A stretch of DNA of 64,000 nt, from positions 62,001 through 126,000 of the forward strand of contig JANATF010000019.1 of assembly GCA_029449245.1 (NCBI GenBank), given 5' to 3'. The notes beneath the pieces were generated by a model, which saw only the letters and a list, made by a program, of their open reading frames with translations, did no database searches and had not been told where the DNA came from. Made by a program: the position numbers and the translations under genes. Below, piece after piece: positions 34,968 through 46,462 of the stretch; positions within the stretch are counted from its first letter, which is position 1; each line of letters opens with the position of its first letter. Origin of the DNA: Mortierella alpina (Eukaryota; Mortierellomycota; Mortierellomycetes; Mortierellales; Mortierellaceae).

Positions 34968-35512
34968 GTTGTAAGGCTCTGTGCTCGTGTAGCTCTGTTG
35001 CTTCTTGGTTGTTGTTTTTTCGTTGTTGCGCGTCGGTGTACTGCGGGCACAGGAGCTGCGTTGCGTAAATGTGGCGTGGTGCGGTGTGGTGATCCCTGGT
35101 GTGGTTGCGTATGCTTGGACTGGCACTGGCTGCAGGAGAAAACTGGCTGCAGTCGAGCGGGAGAACGGGTTGCGAGAAGAGGATGGGGATGGAGCAAGTG
35201 GAGACAACGAAGGGGATTGCAACAAAAGGACACGCAACACAGCGCACAGAAGGGCGTCCATACAAAAACACAGTCACACTGACGCTCATTCTTTTGTCCT
35301 TCAACGATCACGGAAAACCCTTTTTCGACCCCTTCGCCATTGCAAGACTTTGAGTGAAGCGACCAGCCAGCGGAACCATCCTGCCTCTCGCTCCTGCCTC
35401 TTGCTCCTGCTCCTCGTCTTGCCCCCTCCCTTCTTTCTCGTCCCCCGCTCCTCCGCTCCCCGCTGGAAAACTAAAGGAGAAACCTCGCACGACTCCAGGG
35501 AGCCAGCATAGC
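34968..35512. promoter_or_regulatory. Divergent intergenic region between UFD1 and MAK10
   Basis: About 545 nt lie between outward-facing start codons. The right part (35340-35470) is CT-rich on the plus strand, next to the MAK10 start. UFD1 exon 1 must extend upstream of 34967 as untranslated sequence. No gene is visible. Confidence 0.5.
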
Positions 35513-38500
35513 ATGGAGCGCGACTCGACATTTCCTGCCAGCAGCGCCACGCCGCGCATCGCTCAGCTCACGCTCGACACTGGGGCCATCACCAGCGTCT
35601 ACCCTTACGAGGATGTCACCAAGCTTCTCGAAACTGCAACCAAGGGTACCACACATTCTCTTCATCTCGCGGACACACGCACCCTGCGAATCTGCACTTT
35701 GAATTGAAAAGACGTCTGTTCGTGCAGCCGCCGCCTAACCGCTCTAGTTGCCTCCCCCCTTTTTCTTTTATGCAGACATGAATGTTGGCCAGCTCGTGCA
35801 GGTCGATACGTTCAGCCTCTTCGATGCCATGTGCGCGATCGTGGTATGGGTTGCTTTGCCCATTTTTTTTTATCCCCCAAACACAAAGTAGATCAAACAG
35901 ATCACCTCGAACAGGAACTGAATTATCTTTTTCAAAAAAAAATATGCTAGATTATGGACCCGAAGATGGATACCGGCATGGTCTTGGATGACTATCTTAC
36001 GCGGCCACAGTACGACATCAACCGGCTGCTCAGTCCCAAGGAATTCATCTGGATCTTCGACAACATCCTAGTCGGCCAGGTAAACACCCTGCTCTCTGGA
36101 CTAGGCGCTTCACCGATGCTTGTTAGATGCTTGTTGACTGGAGAACTCAACATGTAGTACCCTCTTCTAGATGACTTGGCTTTCAGGACATGCATTATCA
36201 CAAACCCTCTTCACAAGCTGTTATATCCTACGCTTGTTCGAGATCGAGCTAGACGAAGACCCTGCACGCAGTGAGCCTCAGGGTCAACATAGCCTACTGC
36301 CTCAACTCGTCAGTCTCGTGCTCAAACCCTGCGTCCTCGCCGTTGCCAAGACTTGTGGACTCATTCTGGAAGAGATGAGAAAGGGACATGTCTACGAGGA
36401 AGAGGATTTCATGACCAACTCGTTTGGCGTCTCACTCTACGAATCTTTCCCAGTTGCGTCACTCGTTGGAATGCTGGATCAAGCCGAGTACTGGATACAG
36501 AGCGCGGGATCACAGTGGATTCAATCCCAGTACGACGACAAGGAGGCCACCGAACTCATCCAATGTATTATGGACAGGATCTACTTTTCAAGAGTAAGCA
36601 TCCACATCTCCTTGTGTACCTGATAGAGCCAGTACCCTCTTTTTTTTGTTTCTTCATGTTTTCTTTGCTTCTCCCAGCTCCCTCTCACGCCACACTAACT
36701 CCGGGGCAACTAATCAGTCCTCCTTTATGGCTCTTTTTCAAGTGGTCGCCCCGAAATGTGTGCACTTCCACACGGCGATCGGACAGCTGGAATCTGCACG
36801 ACTTCATCTTCAAAGGATAAAGGCTACCCAACATCTAGGCGTTTCAGTGGACGGAGCATTCGATCATGCAGTTCATCGGAAGCTGGTTACAAACACGCCG
36901 CCACGAGCAATTGCATTGCTCACTCTGGACGAGGTATTTTTTTTTTTTGATTCTTTTGATGCTTAAATATCCGCCTCGAGATCTAGGCTTTACGAAACAT
37001 GTTATTTACCCCAGCGCTAACACGTCATTTTCTTTCCACGCACGCGTCGCCCAAATGTAAAAAAGACGTTAGATCAGCTAGACCAAATGTTTACCGACCT
37101 GGCATCCGTAGCCAACGCTCTCCAGTTTCCGGACACCGGGAATCTTGTGGTATGGAGTACAAGATGAACCTCTCCTTTTTTCATTTTTGCGGGGGCGAAA
37201 TGCATCGTGGACCTCCCCATTGACGTGATACTTCCGCTGCTATGTCTATAGAACTTCTTTATCTACTTTGGTGCTCAAAAGCCAGCCCCCGGCGCGTTTC
37301 CTAGATCGATCTTGCAGACTGTTCTCTACGAGGATCGAGTCATCATGGGATCTCGCCCCGTCCACACCGTCATCAAAGACAGCATTCAAGAGACTGTGGC
37401 GCCGGCGCAATGGATTTTCGAAGGATTTGATGCGCTCTATGCGAAACTGGATGCCGAAGAGCCCTCCAGTTTAGAGACCATCCTGGAGGTCGCCGAGGAC
37501 GAGATTTCGTCCTTGAAAACGCAAATCCAGGCAAAAGCGGTCGCGTTTGTGGAAAAGGCCGTCAAGCCCTTTGTTGATACGTTGCAGATCATGGGTCAAA
37601 ACACGTCGAGACAACGCCGAAACTTGCGCAAGATCGTGCTTTTGTGGGAGACGCTGCAAGAGGAGGCAGAGATGTTTGATGAGGAGATCCATATGGTCAT
37701 CCAGGAGATCCAGACCCAACAGCAGCGACAACAGCAAGAGAGGCAACAGGAAGAGGGTGAGGAGATTGAGGAAGGCCAATATTGCGAAGCGGACTCAAAA
37801 ACGGATGCGACCTCAGAGGTCTCCATCCAACCATTCTACTTTGTATCATGGGTCTATCACATGAAGCTATGGGTCATGGAGTGGATGTTGCTGCTTGGTT
37901 CTGAACTGGAGCTTTACTCGGACTTTGAGTACTCCATGATCTATGGGTAATTATGATTCTGATGATTGTGCAGTTGTCCGAAAGAGTCGTCGCATCTCTC
38001 TACCACCGTTCCTGTCTTGACCTTTTTTTTTATCTTTTTCAAAATTCTCTTCTTGTAGATATGTTGACGACCTGATGTCAACGCATGCCCAACACCTGCA
38101 GCGGGTCAAAATGGTCTCGGGTACGGAGGCCCAGGGCTCAGAGACGCAAAAGAAAAAGAAGAAAAAGAAGAAAAAGGCGGACGCACCTTCCACTCACGCC
38201 CAACTCTCTAGCGAAACCACAGCTCTCGAGATCGCCGTCGTGAAGGCCAAAATGGCCCGTGCATTGTTCATGGTCCTGGCTGCTCTCACCAAACTTGGGC
38301 ATCTCTCGACAACCCCGCCCCATCTGGCAAGCCATGGACTGAACGATCTCGAAACGCTTTTCGCCCACCGCTTCAAAGCATTCCGCTACCTGGCCTCGCC
38401 CAGAGCCTTGAACTACTCGACCTACATCCACAGAATCGAACGCGACGGATACTTGGTAAGCAAGCAAGCTAAGAATATAACTTCAAGAATCCAAGCATGA

Positions 38501-39028
38501 TCATGATGGCTACACTCTAACGCGCTTCGCCTTTTTTTCTAATTTTTTTCTTTTCATGGTAGCCAAATAACGCTCTGGAATACGCATCAAATTTGTTTGA
38601 CGATGCCAAACGCAGTCTGGATCGCCTGCATGGTTTGCCTCCCAGGGAAGCTCGAGCGCAGCTCTGCGAGGAAGCCTGGCGCAAGGTACAGTTCGCTTTC
38701 TTTTTTATCCTCACAGTGCAACCGAAACTGGAGAATGCTCCCTCCTACTCACAACTATATTTCATTTTTTCTTTCGGTGCTCATGCCACAGGACATCAAG
38801 AGCCTGGCCAAGGTCTGCATAGCGAGCAAAATCGCAATTCACCACCTCGAGAAGGATGCCCGTGTCCAGGAATTTGTTCAGTGGACCCAGAGACAGGAGA
38901 AGGGCAAGGCAAAGAGCAAGGGCGTCGACCAGCCACCAACTGCAGACTCGTACAAGGCCCCGGCAAGAAAGGTGTGCTTTGACTGGCAACACCATTCCTC
39001 GTGGCCAATCATTATTCTCAAGCCCTAG
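35513..39028 (+). CDS. MAK10: MAK10/NAA35, auxiliary subunit of N-terminal acetyltransferase C
   Basis: Ten exons (35513..35645, 35776..35843, 35951..36079, 36171..36593, 36718..36933, 37066..37149, 37252..37946, 38059..38455, 38563..38685, 38792..39028) give 834 aa, all GT-AG and in frame. The N-terminal family motif MDPKMDTGM is at 69-77, after VDTFSLFDAM. Other markers are LPQLVSLVLKPC, NFFIYFGAQKP, and the C-terminal FDWQHHSSWPIIIL. NatC acetylates N-termini beginning Met-hydrophobic; MAK10 anchors the catalytic NAA30 to the ribosome and buries most of the complex. A Lys-rich run (9 Lys near residue 615) and a Gln/Glu-rich stretch in exon 7 are local additions. The gene is convergent with NUP98-96, 134 nt away. 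Confidence 0.95.
38148..38176 (+). repeat. A-rich AAG/AAA repeat encoding a Lys run in MAK10
   Basis: Consecutive AAG and AAA codons encode about nine lysines in exon 8, between conserved blocks of MAK10. Confidence 0.85.
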
Positions 39029-39162
39029 GCGATGCCATCACCTCCCCATCGCTCCGTTACGCCTGTTTGTTATCTTTATTGTTATCATGTTCTTTTTTGT
39101 TTTTTTGCATATCTCGCAGGGCATATCCTCCGGGGGGTTTCAGCGGGGGTGGGTGAGGTAGC

Positions 39163-42100
39163 CTAGTACGCCGAGGTCTCTGCAAAGCTCAGAATCTCGT
39201 CAAAGTAGTCGCTACTGATCTTCTGAAGGGTGTCCATGCGCTGGTCCTCGGTCAACGGAAGGTCGGCCAGCGACGAGCCCTGTTGCATAGACTGCGTGTA
39301 ATATAGATCAAAGGTGCAGACGTTAGAACAAGTTATTTGATACCACAATCTCCATGTCTTCTTGTCCAATTGCAATCTTACCAAGTCCTTCAGGTCCCGC
39401 AGCAGGTCTGTGCACTTGGAGGCCATCTCAGACACACACACTTCGAGCAAACGAGACTCCGGGGTCTTGTAGACGAGCAGTGTGGGAAGCTGGGCGAGCA
39501 GCGCATGGGTCTCGTCTTGAAGAGCCTGGATGTCCTTCTTGGGGACGAGATCATGGGCATATGACACCTTGCTGCGCAGCTTGAGGCGACCCAGTCTGCG
39601 ATCAAAGTCTGAACAGCACTCCAGATATTTTTGATAAAGGCCACCGCCCTGATCCCATGCAGTGACCTTGCTCTGATCCACCATTCCGAGAAGACCTCCA
39701 AGCGTCTGCAGATCTCCGTGCAGAATGCAGTCTGGTGCAAGTCTTGTCAGGATGAGCTGGTGACCCTTCTGGTACTCGCCACATTTCAACAAACTGAACA
39801 CCTCCAGCCAGAGATTGCCGACATACTTTGCCCGCGTGGCTCTCGCTTGCCATAGCCAGGCGTCCGGTACCTTCAGTGTCTTGACCACAAAGGAGCCCTT
39901 TTCGCTCTCATCCGCCCATCGGTCCAGATCCAAGCTACCTGAGGGAAGCGAGGTGGAGGGCGCCGGAATGTCCACATTGCGCTCGAGAAGTTGTCGAACA
40001 GCCATCTCTCTGGAGGGCGCCGTCTTCAAATGCAGAGCCACAAAGACTGCCCACTCCCACAGTCCCAGGTTCTCGAGTTGGAACATAAAGTCCTCACAGA
40101 TCTTGGCGTGTCTAGTGGTGGATCGGAAGCCACTAAAGCGTAGCGACTGGCAGAGGACCATGTAGAACAACCAACTTTGCCGATAATCCAGACTGGTAGA
40201 GGTCATGCCCAGGGGATGCAGCACTGTCTCGAGGCCCTTGGCTGGCGCGACAAAAAGCGTCATCAACTGGTACAGAAAGTCATAATGCTCAGGTTCCTGC
40301 TTTGAGCCCATGGTCGCATACCAAGGATACGGTTTCGCAGCAATCCCGTTGTGCGTTGCAAGCACATACTGCTCAATTGCCTCTTGTAGATTGGCTCCCG
40401 ACTTGTTGTTGTACCACAGGTAGAGTCCAAAAGCCCTTCGCCAGTCGAGTCCTTCAGTCACATATCGCAGAGGCTCGCCCTTTGCAGACACGCTAACATC
40501 AAGTGCACCACTCAGAAGCGCAAATGCCTTCAAGTAATAGGAAGGGATCACAGAGCCTTCACTCCGATACAGCGCCAGCTGGGCTTCAACTCCTGCAAGG
40601 GGCATGGATCCTCGTCCAGATTGCGAGATCAACGTGGCAAGACGGACGTTGCCAGACTCCACAGCAGCGACGCACGCCTTCTGGCGCTTATTGCTCGCCA
40701 AAAGCGTGAACATCGCCTTTCCAGCAGCACTGGGCTTGCCGTCATCCTCGATTCTGCGAAGGTCTGCATCCATGAGGGGCTTGGTGACATGCGACAGCCA
40801 GTTACTGCATCTCACCCTACGACCGATGGCTTCGTACGACTCCTGTGCTTCCTTTGACATCTCAGAGATGTTGTCGGGAGCGGGCTGCTTGTCAAAGAGA
40901 GACTGTCCAAGGATCCATGCATAGACTTCCTCACTCGACAAGTTGTGCTCACGCTCCTTGAGACTGGTCATCAAAGTTGTGAATGATGTGTTTGGGACGA
41001 TGGTGGCCTCTGGACTATTCGATTTATCCAGGGTGATGGTTGTATGCTGAAGCAACGCCTGCAGGGAAACAATATTCCGACGAATTTCCTGCTCCTCATC
41101 TTCTGCAACCACATGAACTTTCATAAGCTGAATAGTTGTCGCAGAGATATCACGCTGCTTGTGAATGGTCCTAACGGAAGTTACTGACCTATGTCGTTAT
41201 AGGGACGGTTGGTAAAAAAATGTTTAGAAAAAGCATTGTGGATGCTATTCTTATCCAAGCGTCGCGCATACACTCTGGTTCTCAATATCGTTTACCTGTC
41301 ATCAAAACTCTCAGCACCACACAGAGTGCCACAGAGCGCAAGTTGGCCGTTGGGACCCCAGCCAACTCTGCAGGAGCGACCCATCATGAGACCTGCGTCC
41401 ACCAGCAAGGTCCCCTTCCGCGAGAGGAGCGACTGCTCATATAAGGATCGGGTGAACTTGCGCGGTGGCCGAGTCAACGGAGAGGCTGCTGTGTCCAACT
41501 GATGCTGGAACGAGGGACGGATCTGTACACGAGTCCATGAAGATTCATGATGAACGGATGGTCCAGACGCCACAAGTATCGCAAATGCGCAAAGCATATA
41601 GAAGAGAGATGGGAAAGAATGAAGCACAGGTCAGTTTCAGTTGGCCGTCTTTGCCTTTTTATTGTCGAAATGAAAGATATGTCATAAAATAAAGCCCGAG
41701 GGTGGGAATTGCTTCCGCCGCGAAATCCTGCATGGTACGTCTTTCGATATGTCGAGAAAAGAAGTCCAGCCAAGGCCAGGTCGTGGTTTGCAGAGAGAAA
41801 AGAGTCGAATATAGTGTCGTTTCCTGGCCGCTCGTTCCTGGAAAATGTCCTCTCGCCACTGCCGGATATAAAACACAGATCACGCCAGTCTTACCTCGGC
41901 CACAAAGCCATCAGCATGCTCTGCCGGGTTCTCGGCTTTTTCCGAGTATTCAGACGAAGTCGACCAGAGTCCAGAACGCTTTGGCAAGCGATCTTTGCCG
42001 GTATGAGATTCTTCGGCTCCAAAGAGAGAGGCTCTCATCAAGTTCACGCGCTGGGGGTCGCTGTGTCTAGCGGATCGAGGTGCGCCGTGAGCCCTGTCGG

Positions 42101-45100
42101 CCTGGGATCCAGAGAGTCGGCCATCTACCGCGCTAGGACCCCGGGATGCATATCCGTCACCCATCTCGACTTCTGCGCCAGAGTCCGTAAAGCCCTGGCG
42201 TTGGTATGAGACAGCGGTAGGCAGAGGAACAGCTGTCTGACCCTGGTGGCCAGTATTGTCCTCATCGTCGTCTTCATCGCCCAGTCCATACTCTGAAAAG
42301 TGTTCCACTCGGAATGTCCAGGTGCCGTTGTCGGTTGTGAAATCCATGAATGTGGTGTCGGCCTGTCTTCGTAGGCGCTTCAGATGTTGAGCATACATTG
42401 GCGAAGACTTGTCAAACACAACCAGCTCTCGAGTACTCCTATCCATGGGCCAGCATTTCTCAAGCGAGATGACCGCAGGCACGTTCAGGCCCTGACCACG
42501 AGGAGGCTTGTTGTTATCGTCTGGATACACGCTGCAGGTCTTCTTGTCGAAAATAACGATGTGGCCGCAGATCGCCGATAAGGACGCGACGCCAGTGAGG
42601 TCGACAGGCTGCATGAAGGAGACGCTTCCGAATTCTGGCAGACCGACCTTGAAGTTCTCAACGCGCTGCAGCTCGGAGCGCGACATCTTGCGGAGCTCCT
42701 CAAGAGTAGGTGACATCCAGTATTCTCCCTCGGGTTTTTTGGTGATTGTGCTTCCAGAAGATGGCGTCTCTGGTCGAGTCGAGGATGCGAAGGACTGCGA
42801 GAACTGTGAGCCGTTGACTGACGATGGTGCTCGATCCTGCGTCATTGGCCGAGATCTGGACACTGAATCAGCTGCAGCTGTCTCAAAGGATGGGTTGAAC
42901 GTAACGCCAGAGTGCTGAGCTCCATGAGGCTGATGAGCAGCCTGGTCCTCGCCGTGACCTCTAGGCTTTAAGTCGAGTTTCTTCACACTGCGGCGGGGTG
43001 TGTAGTCGTCCGATGAGAACGCAGAATCGTCATTGATGCCGTCCAAGAGCAATAAGCTCTTGCGACCAGGCGCGGCTTCGCTTCCTGCAACACTTGACGA
43101 GAATGTAGCGGTCGATGTAGGGCGAAGGCGAATCTGGCTGTGACGAGGGCTGAAGCGCACAGGAGGGATCAAGGCGGGCAGTTTCTGTGCTGGTTCTGGG
43201 CGAGAGAGGACAGCGGGCTGTGATTTCGTAGTTGGGGCGGTATTATCCCTCTGGAAGAGCGGGTTGTCGCCATAGATGTTGCCGTTCACCGATGCGACCA
43301 TTGCAGGCTGAGCAGCGGCAGCGTTTGTCGAACCACCGAGGAATCCCCCGCCAAGAGTGCTTGTACCGAAAGTGCTGGATGTTCCAATGCCTCCAAACAT
43401 GGACGGTTGTTGCGTGGCACCTGCGGTTCCGAACCCTGGTGTAGCGCCAAAGCCAGATGTCGGCGCTTGAGAAAAGAGTCCTCCTGAAGTCGCGGGTTTG
43501 TTAGCTCCAAACATGCCAGTGGATGTGGTCGAGGCTCCGAATGCTGGGGCGGATGTCACACCTCCGCCGAAAAGACTGGCGGGGGCTGTAGATGTTGCGG
43601 GGAAGAGCGAAGATCCTGAAGAAGTGGCTCCGAACAGTCCTCCAGAGCCAGCAGCAGGTGTTGTTCCAAAGGCACCAAACGCTGGTGCTGGCGCCGACGT
43701 TGCTGGGTTACCGAAAAGCGAAGTCGTCGCTGGCTTTGCTGCACCAAACCCACCAGCGCCTCCTAGTCCAAAGTTTAGTCCCGTTGATGCAGGTGCTGCT
43801 GAAGTCTGGGTGGCGCCAAATCCTCCGAAGCCGGGTGCAGATGAAGCAGCAGGAGCTCCAAAGGCATTTGTTGTTGCGCCGCCAGCTCCACCAAACATGC
43901 TAGGGGCTGCTGGGGCAGCTCCAAATCCACCTGTGGCGGCAGCACCAAAGCCTGGCTGACTAGTGGGTGTAGCCCCGAACGCACCAAAGCCGGATGTGGG
44001 TTTGGCGGCCGTAGCTCCAAAGCCTCCAGCACCACCAAAGCCAGCTGCACCAGCCGTCTGTCCAAAGCCTGAGGAAGGCTGCGCTCCAAATGCCGAAGAA
44101 GTTGCACCAAATCCTGAACCTGGTGCCGCTGCTTGTGCTCCAAATGCACCTAAGAAAAGGCGCAAGGTAGTTTGAAAAGGAAACCAGAGATTAAAAGGTT
44201 AATTTCCCCCTTCAGTGTATGCTCATTTACAAAAAAAAAAGCTAAAGGAGACACTTACTTGAAGCAGGCGCGGCCGAGCCAAACGCTGATGAAGCGCCAA
44301 AGCCAGGGGTGGCAGCACCTCCAAAGCCAGCGGACCCACTTCCAAAGCCGCCGAGGGCTGATGTTGTGTTGCCGGCTCCGAACCCGGTAGAGGGCTGAGC
44401 GCCAAAGCCAGAGGTGGCAGGCTGCTGCTGCTGTCCGAATCCGCCTGTTGCGCCACCAAAACCAGCTCCCTGGCCAGGGAACTTGCGGCCTTGCTGATAG
44501 TCTTGCAGACGAAGCTCCTATAGCGACAGTACAAGAGAATACAACGACGAAGACTCTGTTGAGATCTGCAAATGGACGCCCAAACCTGTTAATACTTTCA
44601 ATAATATGAAACAGCTCTTACCTCGAACGAGTAGCCGCGATACGCGGGCATGGCCGTGATACTCTGATAGTGGCTGTTCTGTCCCGTGGCTGGATCCTTC
44701 TCAAGGAAGGCTGAAAATGCGGGGTTGACTGTGCCGTTGCCTGCAGCGGTAGCATTCATGCCTCCGCCGAGCATCCCGCCGCCCGCGCCAAAGGTGTTTG
44801 TGGCAGCTGCAGCAAACATGGAGCCAGTGGGGTGAAGGGAGAGCGTGGAAGAGAGTGAAAGAGAGAGTGAAAGAGTGAGTTGGGGTGTTGTCTTGTCGGG
44901 CTGGTCTAAAAAGACACCTTGATCACGGGCACCGGCGGCTTGGACAAGCGACATCCATCAATGTCCCCAGATCCATGTATCTTACCTCCTCCGCCAAACC
45001 CAGTGCTGGCCGCGGCGCCGAAGCCCGACGCTGGCTGTGCTCCAAATCCTGACGTCGCAGGCTTGGCTCCAAACCCAGAGCCAGATCCAAATCCTGGTGC

Positions 45101-45993
45101 TGCACCTGCTGTTGCTGGAAATGATTGAAAATACAAATGAGTTGCGTTAGCGGAGAGTTCAGCATCCTCACATGGAAAGCCATCAACGACGAGTTCACGT
45201 ACATCCAAATCCTCCTCCGAATCCGCCAGCGCTTGCGGCTGTGTTGGCTGCTATAATCGCCGAGGAATGAAGGGTTCAAGTAGTCGTAAAGAAAAGGTTA
45301 ACTCGGGCTCCCTTCGTTATCTACCGCCCTGCCAATCCACTTTACCACGATAGCTAGGAAAGAGCAACTTACCTCCGAAGGACGATCCTCCGAATCCAGA
45401 TTGAGGCTGTGCCTGTGCTTGGACACCAAAGCCCGTGGTTGAGCCTCCGAATCCACCTTTACAAAAATAAAACGGAAAGGAGAAAAGCATGGTCAATAAA
45501 GGTTGAGCTTCACAGTCGCGAGATCAGCCTGCAGCGCACTCTGTCGCATAGCTCATCTGTCGTAACGCATAAGTTCCTTACCTCCTCCTCCGAAGCCTGC
45601 GCTAGCTGGCGCAGCTCCAAAGGCATTTGTTGTAGGCGCAGCTCCAAATCCGGCATTCTGCTGTGCTCCGCCAAAGCCAGGGTTAGCAGCCGCTCCAAAG
45701 CCTGCAGCTGGTGCGCCGAACGAGCCTGTCAGGTAGATTGTAGACAGCGAAGGAGAGAAAAGACTGAGGGTTAGTTCTCAATTGCATACCAATTGGATAA
45801 TCGTGCTGTGCTCTCGCATAACCATGAAGGCGAATCCTTGTTACTGCCGCTGCTGAACCATCCCCGAGCGCGACTTCCATCAGGGGAGCATTATCTTACC
45901 TGAGCCAAACGTGCTCTGACCCGATCCAAAGCCTCCCGCGTTTTGCTGCTGTTGACCTCCAAAGCCGCCGCCGCTAAATGTCGACCCGAACAT
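39163..45993 (-). CDS. NUP145: NUP98-NUP96 (yeast Nup145) nucleoporin precursor
   Basis: Eleven exons (45900..45993, 45582..45725, 45373..45456, 45203..45250, 44986..45114, 44622..44806, 44259..44517, 41895..44149, 41296..41522, 39382..41188, 39163..39291) give 1786 aa. FG/GFG repeats fill residues 1-195 and 240-620. A GLEBS motif that binds Gle2/Rae1 spans the exon 6/7 joint (YQSITAMPAYRGYSFEELRLQDYQ, residues about 210-235). The autoproteolytic domain (about 785-935) starts at EYWMSPTLEELRKMS and ends in HFSEYG; self-cleavage after Phe932 would release an FG nucleoporin (932 aa) and a Nup96/Nup145C scaffold (854 aa) of the Y-complex. The Nup96 half is helical, with GRSCRVGWGPNG at its start. 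The last intron (39292..39381) is 90 nt without stops, so retention would insert 30 residues. Confidence 0.95.
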
Positions 45994-46462
45994 GGTTGAT
46001 CAAGTCAGGGAAGGGACACCAGATGTGTTTGGAATTTGAATGAAGCTGAAGGAGAGATGGGTAGGGAGAAAGCAGAACAGAGTCTTTCGCGACGAGGGAA
46101 AACAAAGAGATGAAATGAAGGTAGAGACGGATGTGATGCCCCGATGAGAAGGATTGCGGTGTCGAATGGCGCTCCTGCAGTCTAGCGATTGTTCACAAGG
46201 AGATAGGCAGACTGAGCAGCAGACAGTGGGGGCAAGGGGAGGATGAGAGATTTCAAGAGAGTGAAAAAAAAAACGAAGAGTGCACCGCAAGAAGAAACGC
46301 GCCAGGCGATGATATTTATGCACCACCCTTGTGTTTTTTTTTGGGCCTCCAGAAAACTCATACGCCCCCCGCTTAAGGGTGCAGGCGCAGTCACGCGGGT
46401 CTGGCGCACATCCATTTGTCATATCAACCGCGCCTTTCGTATTTTATGTCTTGCGGTACACA
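45994..46462. promoter_or_regulatory. Upstream region of NUP98-96 and 3' region of MON1
   Basis: About 470 nt. The right part is the MON1 3' UTR. The left part is purine-rich on the plus strand (CT-rich when read toward NUP98-96), as seen before several other starts here. Confidence 0.5.

Noticed and set aside
35005-35511. 168-codon plus-strand frame before MAK10
   Set aside because: It lies in the divergent promoter; sequence is not protein-like and it ends just at the MAK10 start.
43498-43959. Pro/Ala/Asn-rich plus-strand frame
   Set aside because: It is the reverse complement of NUP98 FG repeats and has repeat composition only.
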